DNA of 64,000 nucleotides from DASVTR01 sp036382855 (GCA_036382855.1 DASVPO010000025.1:76403-140402); one strand, 5' to 3'. Counted from the first letter of the stretch, positions 43,120 to 52,878 are shown. The notes: generated from the sequence alone by a model not told the origin. Numbers and translations: made by a program.

Positions 43120-44297
43120 TATTCAATCATGCTGAGCATGGATTCGGGTTCGTGCATCGAGCCGAAGGAAGCGTTTTCGGCTCGGATGTAGTCTTCGGAT
43201 GAGGAGAGGCCCTTGAGGGCCAGCAGGAGGTTGTTCTGATTCGTAGCGAAGGCAAGACCGTCTTCCATCGTCACCGTTTTGCGTTCTATCATCTCACGGA
43301 TCACCGTGTCGAAATCCTGCATCCCTTCCAGACGGCCATCGCGCATCGCGTCCAGAAGCGACTTGCCCTCGGACTCGCCCTCTTCGATATACTCGCGCGT
43401 GCGCGGAGTTGATTTCAGAATCTCGACGGCGGCGACGCGCCCGCTGTTATCGGCGCGCGGAATCAAGCGCTGCGAGACGATGTAGCGAAACGTTTGGGCC
43501 AGCCGCGTGCGGATAACCTTCTCTTCGTTTTTCGGGTAGAGGCCGATGATGCGGTCAATTGATTTCGAGGCATCAATGGTATGAAGGGTGGAGAGAACGA
43601 GGTGGCCCGTCTCCGCTGCTTCGAGCGCGATTTCCGTCGTCTCGAAGTCGCGCATCTCTCCGATGAGTATGACTTTCGGAGCCTGACGGAGCGCCGCGCG
43701 CAGGGCGGACGGAAAATCTTTCGTGTCCGAGCCGACCTCGCGTTGATTGATGGTCGAGTTTTTATGTTGATGTAGAAACTCTATCGGGTCTTCGATGGTG
43801 ACGATGTGATATTTCTTCCGCTCGTTGATGATGTCAATGACGGCGGCGAGCGTAGAGCTTTTTCCTGAGCCGGTTGGGCCAGTGAGCAGGATGATGCCGT
43901 TGCGCAGTTCGGCCATCTCGGCCAGTTGAGCGGGCAGCCCAAGCGACTTGATGGTCGGAATCTCCGTTGGGATAACGCGCATCACGATGCTGTAGGAGCC
44001 GCGTTGCTGAAAGATGTTGACGCGAAAGCGCGTGCGCGAAGGCAGGCTGTAGCTCAGGTCGGCAGTGCCCGTGTGGGCCAATCGCTCCGCCGCTTCAGGG
44101 TGGCCCTGCATCAGCGTCATCGCGATAATCTCCGTCTGAAAGGGCGTCAGCTTTTGCAGTCCGAGCGGTTGAACGGGCATCAGTTTGCCGTTAACTTCAA
44201 CCTGCGGCGGCTGGCCCACGCTGAAATTCAGGTCGCTGATTCTGTCGGATGCGAGCAGCATGCGCTCGATAATAGGCGGCAGGTCAAAGCAACTCAT
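43119..44297 (-). CDS. pilT: Type IV pilus retraction ATPase PilT/PilU
   Basis: 392 residues from the ATG at 44295-44297. Walker A is ILLTGPTGSGKSSTLAAVID. The PilT marks VTIEDPIEFLHQHKNSTINQ, VGSDTKDFPSALRAALRQAP and LILIGEMRDFETTEIALEAA-like stretches follow, then the His box GHLVLSTLHTIDASKSIDRI. The hexameric ATPase disassembles the pilus at the inner membrane and drives twitching. The last coding triplets sit against a repeat hairpin. The related pilins and PilS/PilR are 32 kb away, so pilus genes are dispersed. PilU is the alternative; the length is slightly above PilT's usual 345 residues. Confidence 0.9.
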   Translation of the reverse strand: MSCFDLPPIIERMLLASDRISDLNFSVGQPPQVEVNGKLMPVQPLGLQKLTPFQTEIIAMTLMQGHPEAAERLAHTGTADLSYSLPSRTRFRVNIFQQRGSYSIVMRVIPTEIPTIKSLGLPAQLAEMAELRNGIILLTGPTGSGKSSTLAAVIDIINERKKYHIVTIEDPIEFLHQHKNSTINQREVGSDTKDFPSALRAALRQAPKVILIGEMRDFETTEIALEAAETGHLVLSTLHTIDASKSIDRIIGLYPKNEEKVIRTRLAQTFRYIVSQRLIPRADNSGRVAAVEILKSTPRTREYIEEGESEGKSLLDAMRDGRLEGMQDFDTVIREMIERKTVTMEDGLAFATNQNNLLLALKGLSSSEDYIRAENASFGSMHEPESMLSMIE

Positions 44298-44489
44298 GCC
44301 AGGCAAAGCTCCATGTCTGTTGATTGGGAAATCAAGTCGGGGGAAACGGGGACGGCTGTCAAAATCTGAAGTGTCAACTCGGAAAGAACGCCGGCCTGAG
44401 AAGCGTCTCCTTCAAGGCCACTCCGATTGTCGCGTATAACATGAATAAACGCAAGTAAATTCTGTTTACTGCTCGATTTTACGCGGTTT

Positions 44490-45113
44490 TTAGAGACTAT
44501 TGATGACGGCCCGGACTCGTTGCTCTATTTTCGAAGGCTCTTTCAGTAGCAGGCTAATGACGGCAACGGCGTCTGCACCGGCTGCGAGGACGAGCGGCGC
44601 AGTCTCCAGAGTGATGCCGCCGATGGCGACGAGCGGCGTGGAGCCGACCGCCTGACGGACGCGGCGCAGGCCCTCTAAGCCGACTACTGCGTCCGCGTTC
44701 TCCTTCGATGAAGTGTTGAAGATAGGCCCGATGGCGATGTAGTCAACGGGCAGGAGCGCGGCTTCTTTCGCCTGTTCGACGTTGTGTGTGGAGAAGCCGA
44801 TGACGGCTTTTTCGCCGAGCAACTCGCGCGCGGCTGTTGGCGGCAGGTCGTCCTGGCCCAGATGAACTCCGTCAGCACCGAGCGCGAGCGCGATGTCAGC
44901 GCGGTCGTTGATGATGAGACGAACTCCGCGCTCGCGCGCAACGGCGAGAGCCTGCTCTGCCGCGTTGTAAAACTCGCTTGGCGAGAGATGCTTCTCGCGC
45001 AGTTGGACGAAGGTTGCTCCGCCTGCGCTCAGGCGTGTGACCTGCTCTGCGTGTGAGAGGCCGGAAAGACGCGCGTCCGTGATTGGATAAAGTCTGGGCA
45101 GCTTGATGCTCAT
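44490..45113 (-). CDS. thiE: Thiamine-phosphate synthase
   Basis: 207 residues. LPRLYPITDARLSG, GATFVQLREKHLSPSEFYN, LIINDRADIALALGADGVHL, GQDDLPPTAARELLG, IGFSTHNVEQAKEAALL and the phosphate-binding PLVAIGGITLE are the ThiE motifs. The enzyme couples the pyrimidine and thiazole halves of thiamine in the cytosol. No other thi gene is present and I saw no TPP riboswitch in the 156 bases before the start. A second function is not suggested. The gene lies between pilT and a cytochrome c gene, all on the minus strand, with gaps of more than 150 bases. Confidence 0.94.
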   Translation of the reverse strand: MSIKLPRLYPITDARLSGLSHAEQVTRLSAGGATFVQLREKHLSPSEFYNAAEQALAVARERGVRLIINDRADIALALGADGVHLGQDDLPPTAARELLGEKAVIGFSTHNVEQAKEAALLPVDYIAIGPIFNTSSKENADAVVGLEGLRRVRQAVGSTPLVAIGGITLETAPLVLAAGADAVAVISLLLKEPSKIEQRVRAVINSL

Positions 45114-45269
45114 CGCTCGACTCGAAGGTTAGCACAAGAGCACGCGCCTCGCGCAGAAAGGCGAAAGTGATAAGAAGCTGTTGGCGGAAACATAGCGAGG
45201 GTTTTTCCGTAGCGTCTCTGCGCGCTCGCATCTACGGCGTGAGACTCTATCTCTTTACTCCTGCTGCTT

Positions 45270-46283
45270 CTAGTTTCGCTCTCCGAGTCCGTGTTGCTGT
45301 TTGCATATTTTGCAGGCTGTCGGCTTCTCCGTATTGTCAATGGCATGGCTGACAGGCTTGAGCGTGCGCAGGTAAGCGAAGACGGCTTTCAAATCTTCGT
45401 CCGTCATCCCGCGATAGAATATCCAGGGCATGATGGGGTTGAGCGTGCGAGCGCGGACGTGTCCCGTGCGCATCATTTGGAGAAAGAGTTGTTCATCGTA
45501 GTAGGAAATCCCGGTCGGATGCGGTGTGATGTTGGCGGTGGTAATTTCGCCGCGCGGATGCTTCAGGTTAAAGCCACCTGCGAATTGAAGACCCGGCATC
45601 GGCTGGCCGTTTTCCTGCGGCGTGTGGCAATCAGAGCAGCCGCCCATCCTTGTCAGGTACGCTCCGCGCTTGACGGGGTCTGCCATGTCCGGCGGCGGCA
45701 CAACTTCGTTCACAGGCTGCGGCACGCTTTGAATCAAACGACTCAACGGAAAAGGAATTTTTGTTTGCGGCAGAGCGTTGCGCACGGGCTTGACTGAGCG
45801 CAGGTAAACGACGACGGAAGCAAGGTCTTCGTCCGACAATTCGCGGAAGCTTGTGTATGGCATCACTGGAAAGAGCGCTCGCCCGTCGTAACCTATACCT
45901 TCGCGGATGGCGCGTGCGAGCATGTCGTCAGTCCAGTTGCCCGCGCCCGTCTCGTGGTCGGGTGTAATGTTGGACACAACCAACCACGGCATACCGTCCA
46001 TTGACCAATCTTTTCCCGCACCAATCTTGCCCTCAACGGGCGGCGCGCCCGGCTGATTCCAGTCCTTCTCGGAATGGCAATCGAAACAACCCATCACGTT
46101 TTCGACAAGATAACGACCCCGCTCGTGGCGCGCCTGTGTGCGCTCAAACTGGCGATTGGTCAGAGAGCGCGCTCTCGCGCCGATGATCGGACGCCAGCCT
46201 ATCGTCAGTGTAATCGCGAGGGCCAGCAGGCAGACGATTGAGAGGAAAGCAATGCACGCAATCTTTTTCCATCTTCGTCGCAT
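45270..46283 (-). CDS. Membrane-anchored diheme c-type cytochrome
   Basis: 337 residues. An N-terminal membrane anchor (IACIAFLSIVCLLALAITL) is followed by two heme c sites: C-F-D-C-H at residues 66-70 and C-S-D-C-H about 150 residues later (GGCSDCHTPQENGQPMPG). Each half has a later Met in PVMPYTSFRELSDEDLASVV and PIMPWIFYRGMTDEDLKAVF that fits the sixth ligand. This is a tandem duplication of the class I cytochrome c fold, facing the periplasm. A C-terminal C-x2-C (ACKICKQQHG) is an extra, non-heme pair seen in this family. Electron partners are unknown. Confidence 0.88.
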   Translation of the reverse strand: MRRRWKKIACIAFLSIVCLLALAITLTIGWRPIIGARARSLTNRQFERTQARHERGRYLVENVMGCFDCHSEKDWNQPGAPPVEGKIGAGKDWSMDGMPWLVVSNITPDHETGAGNWTDDMLARAIREGIGYDGRALFPVMPYTSFRELSDEDLASVVVYLRSVKPVRNALPQTKIPFPLSRLIQSVPQPVNEVVPPPDMADPVKRGAYLTRMGGCSDCHTPQENGQPMPGLQFAGGFNLKHPRGEITTANITPHPTGISYYDEQLFLQMMRTGHVRARTLNPIMPWIFYRGMTDEDLKAVFAYLRTLKPVSHAIDNTEKPTACKICKQQHGLGERN

Positions 46284-46383
46284 CAGGGGAGACTCCTTAG
46301 TCGTACAGACGATTCATAAGGGAAGAAGCACGCGGAAGAGTTTTTTGCTCATCGCGTGGGTGCTTAGGCTTGTTGGCGGCTCT

Positions 46384-47253
46384 TTATAACTTGATGGGTT
46401 CGACGCTAACGCTGCGGTCAGCGAGTACCGTGACGGTGTGATTGTCGGGCACTTCCTCCCAATCGGTCGGGTCGTCCGTCAGCTTTTCGCTGGCGATGAT
46501 GACGGCCGCTGCCTCCTGAGAACGCGCGACCGTGTGCATATCGCAGAGGCCGTCAGGAAGGCATTCAAAGCGCTGGCCGCGCGAGTAGTGCAGCGAGTTG
46601 CCTTTCACGTTTGCGCCCGACGCATAGCGAGAGACGACGATTGAAGAGCCGTCCGTCACGGCGAAGTTGTAGAAAGAAGATTCTGTGATGCCTGCCTTCT
46701 CAGTCCATTCATTTAAGAGCGCGATGGTTTCAACGAGAGCGCGCCGCATCTCCTCAGGGCTTGTTTCTCCAAACGGAGTGCGCAAGCTGTTGAGAAAGAC
46801 GCCGAAAGCGTGTTCCGAATCGGTCGTGCCCTGTATCATGCTGTAGAATTCATCTTTCAGGCTTTCGCGCAAGGCGCGCTTGATTTTGTGAAAGCCTGAG
46901 ACAGCGCCGTTGTGCATCCACATGAAGCGGTCGTAGGCGAACGGGTGCACGTTCACGTCCGTCACGACCATGCCGGGAGAGGCCGCGCGCACGTGTGCGA
47001 ACAGGCACGACGCGCGCGTCTTCGCAGCGAGGTTCTGCAAGTTGAGATTGGACCACGCAGGCGAGACTGAACGCTGCACGCATGGGCTAGGGTCAATCTC
47101 AAGAACGTACCACCCGACGCCGAAGCCGTCGCCGTTCAAAGGCTCAGCCCTTTCGCGCGCGTGATAGCTCTGCATGATAAGCGAATTGACCGGGCGGTAG
47201 AGCAAGTCTGCCAGCAGGAGCGGCGCGCCCGCGTAAGTGATAAAACGGCACAT
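46384..47253 (-). CDS. Class II glutamine amidotransferase (EgtC-like)
   Basis: 289 residues. The N-terminal nucleophile is Cys2 in MCRFITYAG, followed by NGDGFGVGWY and FAHVRAASPGMVVTDVNVHPF, with the expected Asn/Gly oxyanion residues, and HNGAVSGFHKIKRALRESL. This is the Ntn-hydrolase family that includes EgtC, which releases gamma-glutamyl groups in ergothioneine synthesis, and YafJ. No egtB or egtD is in the window, so the substrate is open. It diverges from the small acidic gene at 47282. Confidence 0.86.
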   Translation of the reverse strand: MCRFITYAGAPLLLADLLYRPVNSLIMQSYHARERAEPLNGDGFGVGWYVLEIDPSPCVQRSVSPAWSNLNLQNLAAKTRASCLFAHVRAASPGMVVTDVNVHPFAYDRFMWMHNGAVSGFHKIKRALRESLKDEFYSMIQGTTDSEHAFGVFLNSLRTPFGETSPEEMRRALVETIALLNEWTEKAGITESSFYNFAVTDGSSIVVSRYASGANVKGNSLHYSRGQRFECLPDGLCDMHTVARSQEAAAVIIASEKLTDDPTDWEEVPDNHTVTVLADRSVSVEPIKL

Positions 47254-47281
47254 CGCATTGACACCCGAGGAAGCAAAAAGG

Positions 47282-47443
47282 ATGAGCGAGCAGAGAGATA
47301 ATACAACGGAACGCGACGAACCAGCGCAAAAAGAACACGAGCCTCAACCCGGAAGCTACTACTACGACGACGCGACGGGCTATGAATTTTACGACCCCGC
47401 GCAGGACGATGAAGAGGAAGATGAACCTCCAAGCAACGAATGA
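47282..47443 (+). CDS. Small acidic protein of unknown function
   Basis: 53 residues from the ATG at 47282; the longer frame to 47237 overlaps the amidotransferase start and is less likely. The product is very acidic and Tyr-rich (PGSYYYDDATGYEFYDPAQD, then Asp/Glu runs). The G-Y-Y/E-F-Y-D-P pattern is regular enough to suggest a genuine protein rather than a chance frame. No Cys, signal or membrane span. A repeat hairpin overlaps its stop. Function unknown. Confidence 0.55.
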   Translation: MSEQRDNTTERDEPAQKEHEPQPGSYYYDDATGYEFYDPAQDDEEEDEPPSNE

Positions 47444-47475
47444 TGAACGGAGTTGCCCTTATCATTCATCATTCG
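47437..47475. repeat. Short repeat hairpin after the small acidic gene
   Basis: CGAATGATGAACGG (47437-47450) pairs with ATCATTCATCATTCG (47461-47475), based on ATGATGA-type units. It overlaps the stop codon of the upstream gene and lies 25 bases from the convergent typA stop. Confidence 0.6.
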
Positions 47476-47499
47476 CCGCTGTTCGGGTGCGACTATTCC

Positions 47500-49317
<1,818 letters not shown>

Positions 49318-49423
49318 ACTTCCCCTACATGGATGAAAATCTCGGTTTGAGCCTGAGGCCGCAAAACTAAACATCATAACACGCGACACTCATTTCGACA
49401 CCTTCCCACAATAGACACAGTTA

Positions 49424-49533
49424 GCTCACGCAAAGGCGCAAAGAACTAAAAAGCGGAAGCTCGCAAAGAAGTAGCCTGATAGTTTTCTTTGCGAACTTCT
49501 GTCTTTCTTGAGCTTTGCGCCTTTGCGAGAAAT
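49424..49533. repeat. Long CGCAAAGG-type hairpin between typA and trmL
   Basis: The left arm (about 49424-49475) has ACGCAAAGGCGCAAAG and later GCTCGCAAAGAAG. The right arm (about 49484-49533) has TTCTTTGCGAACTTC and CTTTGCGCCTTTGCG, its reverse complement in the same order reversed. The arms pair over some 50 bases with small interruptions. No gene is present in the 230 bases between the two start and stop codons. Confidence 0.75.
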
Positions 49534-49549
49534 TGATTCAGGCAACACT

Positions 49550-50011
49550 TCAGGAATCGAAAGCGCCCGTCTGCCTCAGGGCTTCATAGAGCACGATGGC
49601 GACGGAGTTGGCGAGGTTGAGGCTGCGCACCTGCGAGTTGAGCATTGGAATCCTCAGGCATCGCTCCCGGTTGGCGTTGAGCAAATCTTCCGGCAGCCCG
49701 CGCGTTTCGCGACCGAAGACAAGACAATCGTTCGTCTCAAATCGCCAATCGGTGTAGGGCCGCTCCGCTTTGGTCGTCAGGTAAAGGAAGCGCGCGGCGG
49801 GCAGCGACGCATAAAGGGCAGGCAAATCAAGATGACGATGAAGCTCAACTTCGGGCCAGTAGTCGAGTCCGGCGCGCTTGACGGCCCGCTCGTCAAGGCG
49901 AAATCCAGTCACGCCGACAATATGCAGAGGCACACGCGTCGCCGCACACAAACGCGCGATATTGCCCGTATTCGGAGGAATTTCTGGCTCAACGAGCGCA
50001 ACGGAAAGCAT
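49550..50011 (-). CDS. trmL: tRNA (cytidine/uridine-2'-O-)-methyltransferase TrmL (SPOUT)
   Basis: 153 residues from the ATG at 50009-50011; upstream in-frame codons are made of the repeat hairpin. The SPOUT knot motifs are present: EPEIPPNTGNIARLCAAT near the start, CLVFGRETRGLPEDLL, and the C-terminal RSLNLANSVAIVLYEALRQT. TrmL methylates the wobble 2'-hydroxyl of leucine tRNAs. The gene is 154 bases from typA and 69 bases from the cupin gene, with repeat hairpins on both sides. Confidence 0.93.
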   Translation of the reverse strand: MLSVALVEPEIPPNTGNIARLCAATRVPLHIVGVTGFRLDERAVKRAGLDYWPEVELHRHLDLPALYASLPAARFLYLTTKAERPYTDWRFETNDCLVFGRETRGLPEDLLNANRERCLRIPMLNSQVRSLNLANSVAIVLYEALRQTGAFDS

Positions 50012-50013
50012 GA

Positions 50014-50088
50014 CAGAAGTGATGAGTGATGAGTAATGAGTGATGAGTGACAAGCTGTTTCCTGCTCATCACTCATTACTCATCCCTG
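50014..50088. repeat. Tandem-heptamer hairpin between cupin gene and trmL
   Basis: The left arm is AGTGATGAGTGATGAGTAATG and more (about 50019-50052). The right arm is CTGCTCATCACTCATTACTC (about 50062-50088). The units are the same GTGATGA/GTAATGA words as at 22666-22747, 27 kb away. Confidence 0.75.
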
Positions 50089-50427
50089 CCTTTTATAGTC
50101 GTCTTCAAGCCGCACGATGTCATCTTCACCGAGATAATCGCCGAGTTGCACTTCGATGAGCGCCAGCGGGTGCTCCGTGCTGTTGCCGAGACGATGGTTG
50201 GTTTCAGGAGGGATGTGTATGTGCTCGCCCGCTTTGAGTTGCAACTCGCGTTCGCCGCAAACCACATCAGCGATGCCGGAAACGACAACCCAGTGTTCTC
50301 CGCGACGCGAATGGCGCTGCAAGCTCAGGCGCTCGCCCGGTTTGACTTCCAGCCGCTTGACCTTATAGCCGCTGCTCTCTTCCAGCACCTCGTAGCGTCC
50401 CCATGGTCTCTCTTCCGCTTCTCCCAC
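50080..50427 (-). CDS. Cupin, mannose-6-phosphate isomerase type II-like domain protein
   Basis: 115 residues from a GTG with GGGAGGAG about 10 bases upstream. The sequence RPWGRYEVLEESSGYKVKRL, KPGERLSLQRHSRRGEHWVV, the GERELQLKAGEHIHIPPETN block and a final EDDIVRLEDDYKR match the C-terminal cupin domain of mannose-1-phosphate guanylyltransferase/phosphomannose isomerase type II. The metal-binding His (QRH, EHW, H) are present. As a free-standing domain it may isomerise or bind a sugar phosphate. No nucleotidyltransferase domain is fused. Confidence 0.88.
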   Translation of the reverse strand: MGEAEERPWGRYEVLEESSGYKVKRLEVKPGERLSLQRHSRRGEHWVVVSGIADVVCGERELQLKAGEHIHIPPETNHRLGNSTEHPLALIEVQLGDYLGEDDIVRLEDDYKRQG

Positions 50428-50452
50428 TCGACGTACTCCTCCCGTTGAATAA

Positions 50453-50531
50453 GATAGGTTTCAGGTTTCAAGTTTAAGTTTTCAAGTCTGAGCCTCTCAT
50501 TTCAAAACTCAAACTTGAAACCTGATTACCT
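50453..50531. repeat. Tandem-repeat hairpin downstream of the GGSK gene
   Basis: The left arm (about 50458-50490) has AGGTTTCAGGTTTCAAGTTT. The right arm (about 50497-50530) has AAACTCAAACTTGAAACCTG, its imperfect reverse complement. The unit is GGTTTCA/AAGTTT. It lies between the cupin gene and the terminator of the GGSK gene. Confidence 0.7.
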
Positions 50532-50573
50532 GTGAGCATAACGAAGAGGCGTGCGTGCACGCAAGAAAAGAAG

Positions 50574-50609
50574 AGAACGGCGCGCTTCGTGTGAAGCAGT
50601 CGCCGTTCT
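50574..50609 (-). terminator. Rho-independent terminator of the GGSK-repeat gene
   Basis: AGAACGGCG pairs perfectly with CGCCGTTCT around an 18-base loop. On the minus strand CTTCTTTTCTTG follows the stem. It lies about 73 bases past the stop codon at 50682. Confidence 0.75.
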
Positions 50610-50681
50610 TTATGAATGGCCGCAAGCGGCCCAGTGTGTTGCGTGCGCCTATGGAAGGTTGTCGTTTCCCGTGAAGTCGAA

Positions 50682-50843
50682 CTATCTCTTCTTCGAGCCG
50701 CCCTTTGAACCGCCCTTCGAGCCGCCCTTCGAACCGCCCTTCGAGCCGCCCTTTGAGCCGCCCTTTGAACCACCCTTCGAGCCGCCTTTTGAGCCGCCCT
50801 TTGAACCACCCTTTTTACTTCCACCAGATTTCTTAGTTGCCAT
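50682..50843 (-). CDS. Lys/Gly/Ser-rich miniprotein built of ten GGSK repeats
   Basis: 53 residues: an 11-residue start (MATKKSGGSKK), ten exact G-G-S-K repeats and a K-R end. It is absent from frame-length-limited gene lists because it is short, yet it has an AAGGAG site 12 bases before the ATG, a near-consensus promoter about 100 bases upstream and a terminator after it. The DNA is a 12-base minisatellite in which third positions vary (GGC/GGT, TCA/TCG), so the amino acids are conserved more than the bases. The product is strongly basic and disordered. Nucleic-acid or polyanion binding like histone H1-type tails is plausible; no function is known to me. Confidence 0.8.
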   Translation of the reverse strand: MATKKSGGSKKGGSKGGSKGGSKGGSKGGSKGGSKGGSKGGSKGGSKGGSKKR

Positions 50844-51203
50844 AGGTTGTTGCTGCTCCTTTTCAGTTAGTTGCTAAGACCACAAGATACTGTGTCAACT
50901 TTCTTCTTGTGGCCTAGAGTAAACGGCGCACAACATGTTGGTATATAAACGTAAAGTGAGAAGATGTCAATAACTTATTACTGATTAAGTGATTTTTTTT
51001 CTTAGGCGATGAAGCAGATGAGTTTCAATATGATGTGAAAAGAGATTAAATCTCATCCTCGATGAGCGATAAAAGCAGAGCAGCCAGTGCTACTTCAACC
51101 TTGCCAAGAGCGCGAGAAGATGAATGAACGATGATGAGAGTGTGAGTGTTAATTATCTATCCAGAGATGTGTGAAGCGTGATGATAGTGATGGTGTTGGT
51201 GTG
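50844..51203. other. 360-base spacer upstream of the GGSK gene
   Basis: It holds the 5' leader and promoter of the GGSK gene. The leader contains CCACAAGA...TCTTGTGG, an 8-base stem at about 50879-50913. The rest (51000-51203) is unusually AT-rich for this genome and contains no frame or motif I can support. Confidence 0.5.
50942..50970 (-). promoter_or_regulatory. Strong sigma-70 promoter for the GGSK gene
   Basis: On the minus strand TTGACA (50965-50970) and TATATA (50942-50947) are separated by exactly 17 bases, in AT-rich surroundings. It is the best sigma-70 match I found. Transcription would begin near 50935, about 92 bases before the GGSK start codon. Confidence 0.75.
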
Positions 51204-51902
51204 TTATCTGAAGTAGGGAGTGAAGACCCATTGGTCGTGGCGTTCGATGCCGTAGTAGGTGATGACGGAAGCGCGACGGCTGCGGCTGGCGACGCCGATG
51301 AAAGGCCCTGTCGAATCTTCGGAATCATCTTCGCCGCCCGGCGCTTCTTCTTTTGAGTCTATCTCAAGAATGTTTGTTAAGACTGGCAGCGGCCCGACCC
51401 TGTTAAGGAAGTTGGTGTCTCTTGTATCGGGCGTTCGTCCTCCGGCATAGACGGTGACGGCGCGTTGGAAAGCCAGAAACGTAGCATCGGTTTTCCTGAT
51501 GGGTTTCCATTTGCCGGTGCTTGAGAGCGGGTCAATCGCGGCCGAGGGCCGCAGGATTTGCACCTTCTTCGTGCCGCTCGGAATTCCGTCCAGCAGCTCT
51601 TCCATCGTCGTCGGTGGCGACCCTTTTCTGATGGTGTAGAGGCGAATGGCTTCGGCCACCTCTTCGCCGCGCGCGATTGCTTCTTCCTCGCGCGAGCGCT
51701 GCGCCTGCTGGCGAATGCTCGGCGCGGCGGCGCTGATTAAGAGCAGGATAATCGCCATTGCCGCCAGCATGGCGACGAGCGTATAGCCTCGCTCGCCGTT
51801 GCGCTCCTGATTGTTGCCAGGCGCGGACACAGATTTAAGCGGGCGGCGACTGGAGGGCCGTTCTTCCGTACAGCATGCTCTACGGCTCGTCATCGTCGTC
51901 AT
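51204..51902 (-). CDS. Atypical type II/IV pseudopilin
   Basis: 232 residues. A basic, unusually long leader (about 39 residues) ends in NGERG|YTLVAMLAAMAIILLLISAAAP, a prepilin-type signal with Tyr at +1. Position +5 is Ala, not the usual Glu, as in GspK-like minor pseudopilins. The mature part resembles GspG-like proteins near the front (RQQAQRSREEEAIARGEEVAEAIRLYTIRKG) and ends in a Glu/Asp-rich loop and SVITYYGIERHDQWVFTPYF. Its start overlaps the upstream gene by 23 bases, so it is the last gene of the PilN/PilO/PilP-like cluster. It may cap or prime the fibre. Confidence 0.78.
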   Translation of the reverse strand: MTTMTSRRACCTEERPSSRRPLKSVSAPGNNQERNGERGYTLVAMLAAMAIILLLISAAAPSIRQQAQRSREEEAIARGEEVAEAIRLYTIRKGSPPTTMEELLDGIPSGTKKVQILRPSAAIDPLSSTGKWKPIRKTDATFLAFQRAVTVYAGGRTPDTRDTNFLNRVGPLPVLTNILEIDSKEEAPGGEDDSEDSTGPFIGVASRSRRASVITYYGIERHDQWVFTPYFR

Positions 51903-52866
51903 CTCCCTGCGGCGGCGGCGTGTAGCGTTGATTAGGATTGGGGAAGCCTGTGGCCGGCGCTCCGGGCTGTGCGCCGGGCGAGTTGCTGCCGCCGCCGCTG
52001 TCTGTCGTCAAAGGCAGCGAGTGCTTGATTTTGAGATTCGTATCAATGAGTGCCACTTCGCGCTCGGAGATGCTGGTGATACGAAAGCGCCCGCCGAGCA
52101 GATCGCCGCGCTGCACGCTCAGGAGTTCGCGGCTGCCTCTATCCTTCAGGAGAGCCGTATCGTTGTAGCTTCGTTTGGCGAGCAGGCCGACGAAGGTATA
52201 ATTCGGTGTCGGCGGCGCTTGCACGTTGAGCGTGGCTGTATTGGAAAAGAGTTGGCCGTCGGGCGAGCGGACGCTGATGGTGCGCGGGCCTTCAGATGAG
52301 ATAAGAGAGCCGTTGACGCTGGCGGAGAGTTGCTGCGCGCTTATGAAACGCGTCGGCAGTTGAGTCCCGTTAATCTCTATGCGAACGTCGGGCGTAAACT
52401 TGTCGCCGGTCACTTCGAGCGTGAAGTCGCCTGTGCGCGCGTAGACGTTGACGGGCGAGACGGATGCGAGCACGACGTTTGGCGGAGTTGGCGTCGGCGT
52501 CGGCGGCAACGAAGGCTCTACGATTGCAGTTGACTTCGGGGGGGGCGGTGGCCCTTCGTAGTAAGCGAAGATGTTGCGCCCAGCTTCGGGGACAGCAGGT
52601 TGATTAAAGGTGAAATTAACGGGGCGCAGAAAGTCTAAAGACTGCCCTTCATCGCCGGGCTGCCGGGCCGTCTGGCCGACAACGGGACGCGGCGTTGGCG
52701 ATGCAGAGGCGCGCGGCGAGTTGCTGTTACTAGTTGTCTTCTTCGCGGGCGCAGACGAGGAGCCGAGCAGCATGTAGGAGATGGAGATGAGCGCAATGCC
52801 GCCGAGCACGATGGCCGCAATCGTCTTGTTGCGTTCGGCCGGAGTCTTACCTTCGAGTAAAGCCAT
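51880..52866 (-). CDS. PilP/GspC-like membrane protein with TIG-like domain
   Basis: 328 residues. An N-terminal membrane anchor (IAAIVLGGIALISISYMLLG) is followed by a Pro/Ser-rich linker, then a TIG/IPT-like beta domain (VVLASVSPVNVYARTGDFTL to GPRTISVRSPDGQLFSNTAT), and a PilP/GspC-HR-like C-terminal part (PNYTFVGLLAKRSYNDTALL, LSVQRGDLLGGRFRITSISE, REVALIDT). The last fits a domain that contacts the secretin from the inner membrane. The tail is poly-Asp. It lies 12 bases after the PilO-like gene. The TIG insertion is unusual for PilP; the assignment rests on order and the final domain. Confidence 0.65.
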   Translation of the reverse strand: MALLEGKTPAERNKTIAAIVLGGIALISISYMLLGSSSAPAKKTTSNSNSPRASASPTPRPVVGQTARQPGDEGQSLDFLRPVNFTFNQPAVPEAGRNIFAYYEGPPPPPKSTAIVEPSLPPTPTPTPPNVVLASVSPVNVYARTGDFTLEVTGDKFTPDVRIEINGTQLPTRFISAQQLSASVNGSLISSEGPRTISVRSPDGQLFSNTATLNVQAPPTPNYTFVGLLAKRSYNDTALLKDRGSRELLSVQRGDLLGGRFRITSISEREVALIDTNLKIKHSLPLTTDSGGGSNSPGAQPGAPATGFPNPNQRYTPPPQGDDDDDEP

Positions 52867-52878
52867 GATGAAAACCTC

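Noticed and set aside
45114..45269. TPP riboswitch before thiE
   Set aside because: The conserved CTGAGA and ACCTGATCTGG-type segments are absent.
50551..50877. Plus-strand frame encoding FEPPFEPP repeats
   Set aside because: It is the complement of the GGSK gene. The promoter, ribosome site and terminator are all on the minus strand, and silent-site variation fits the GGSK reading.
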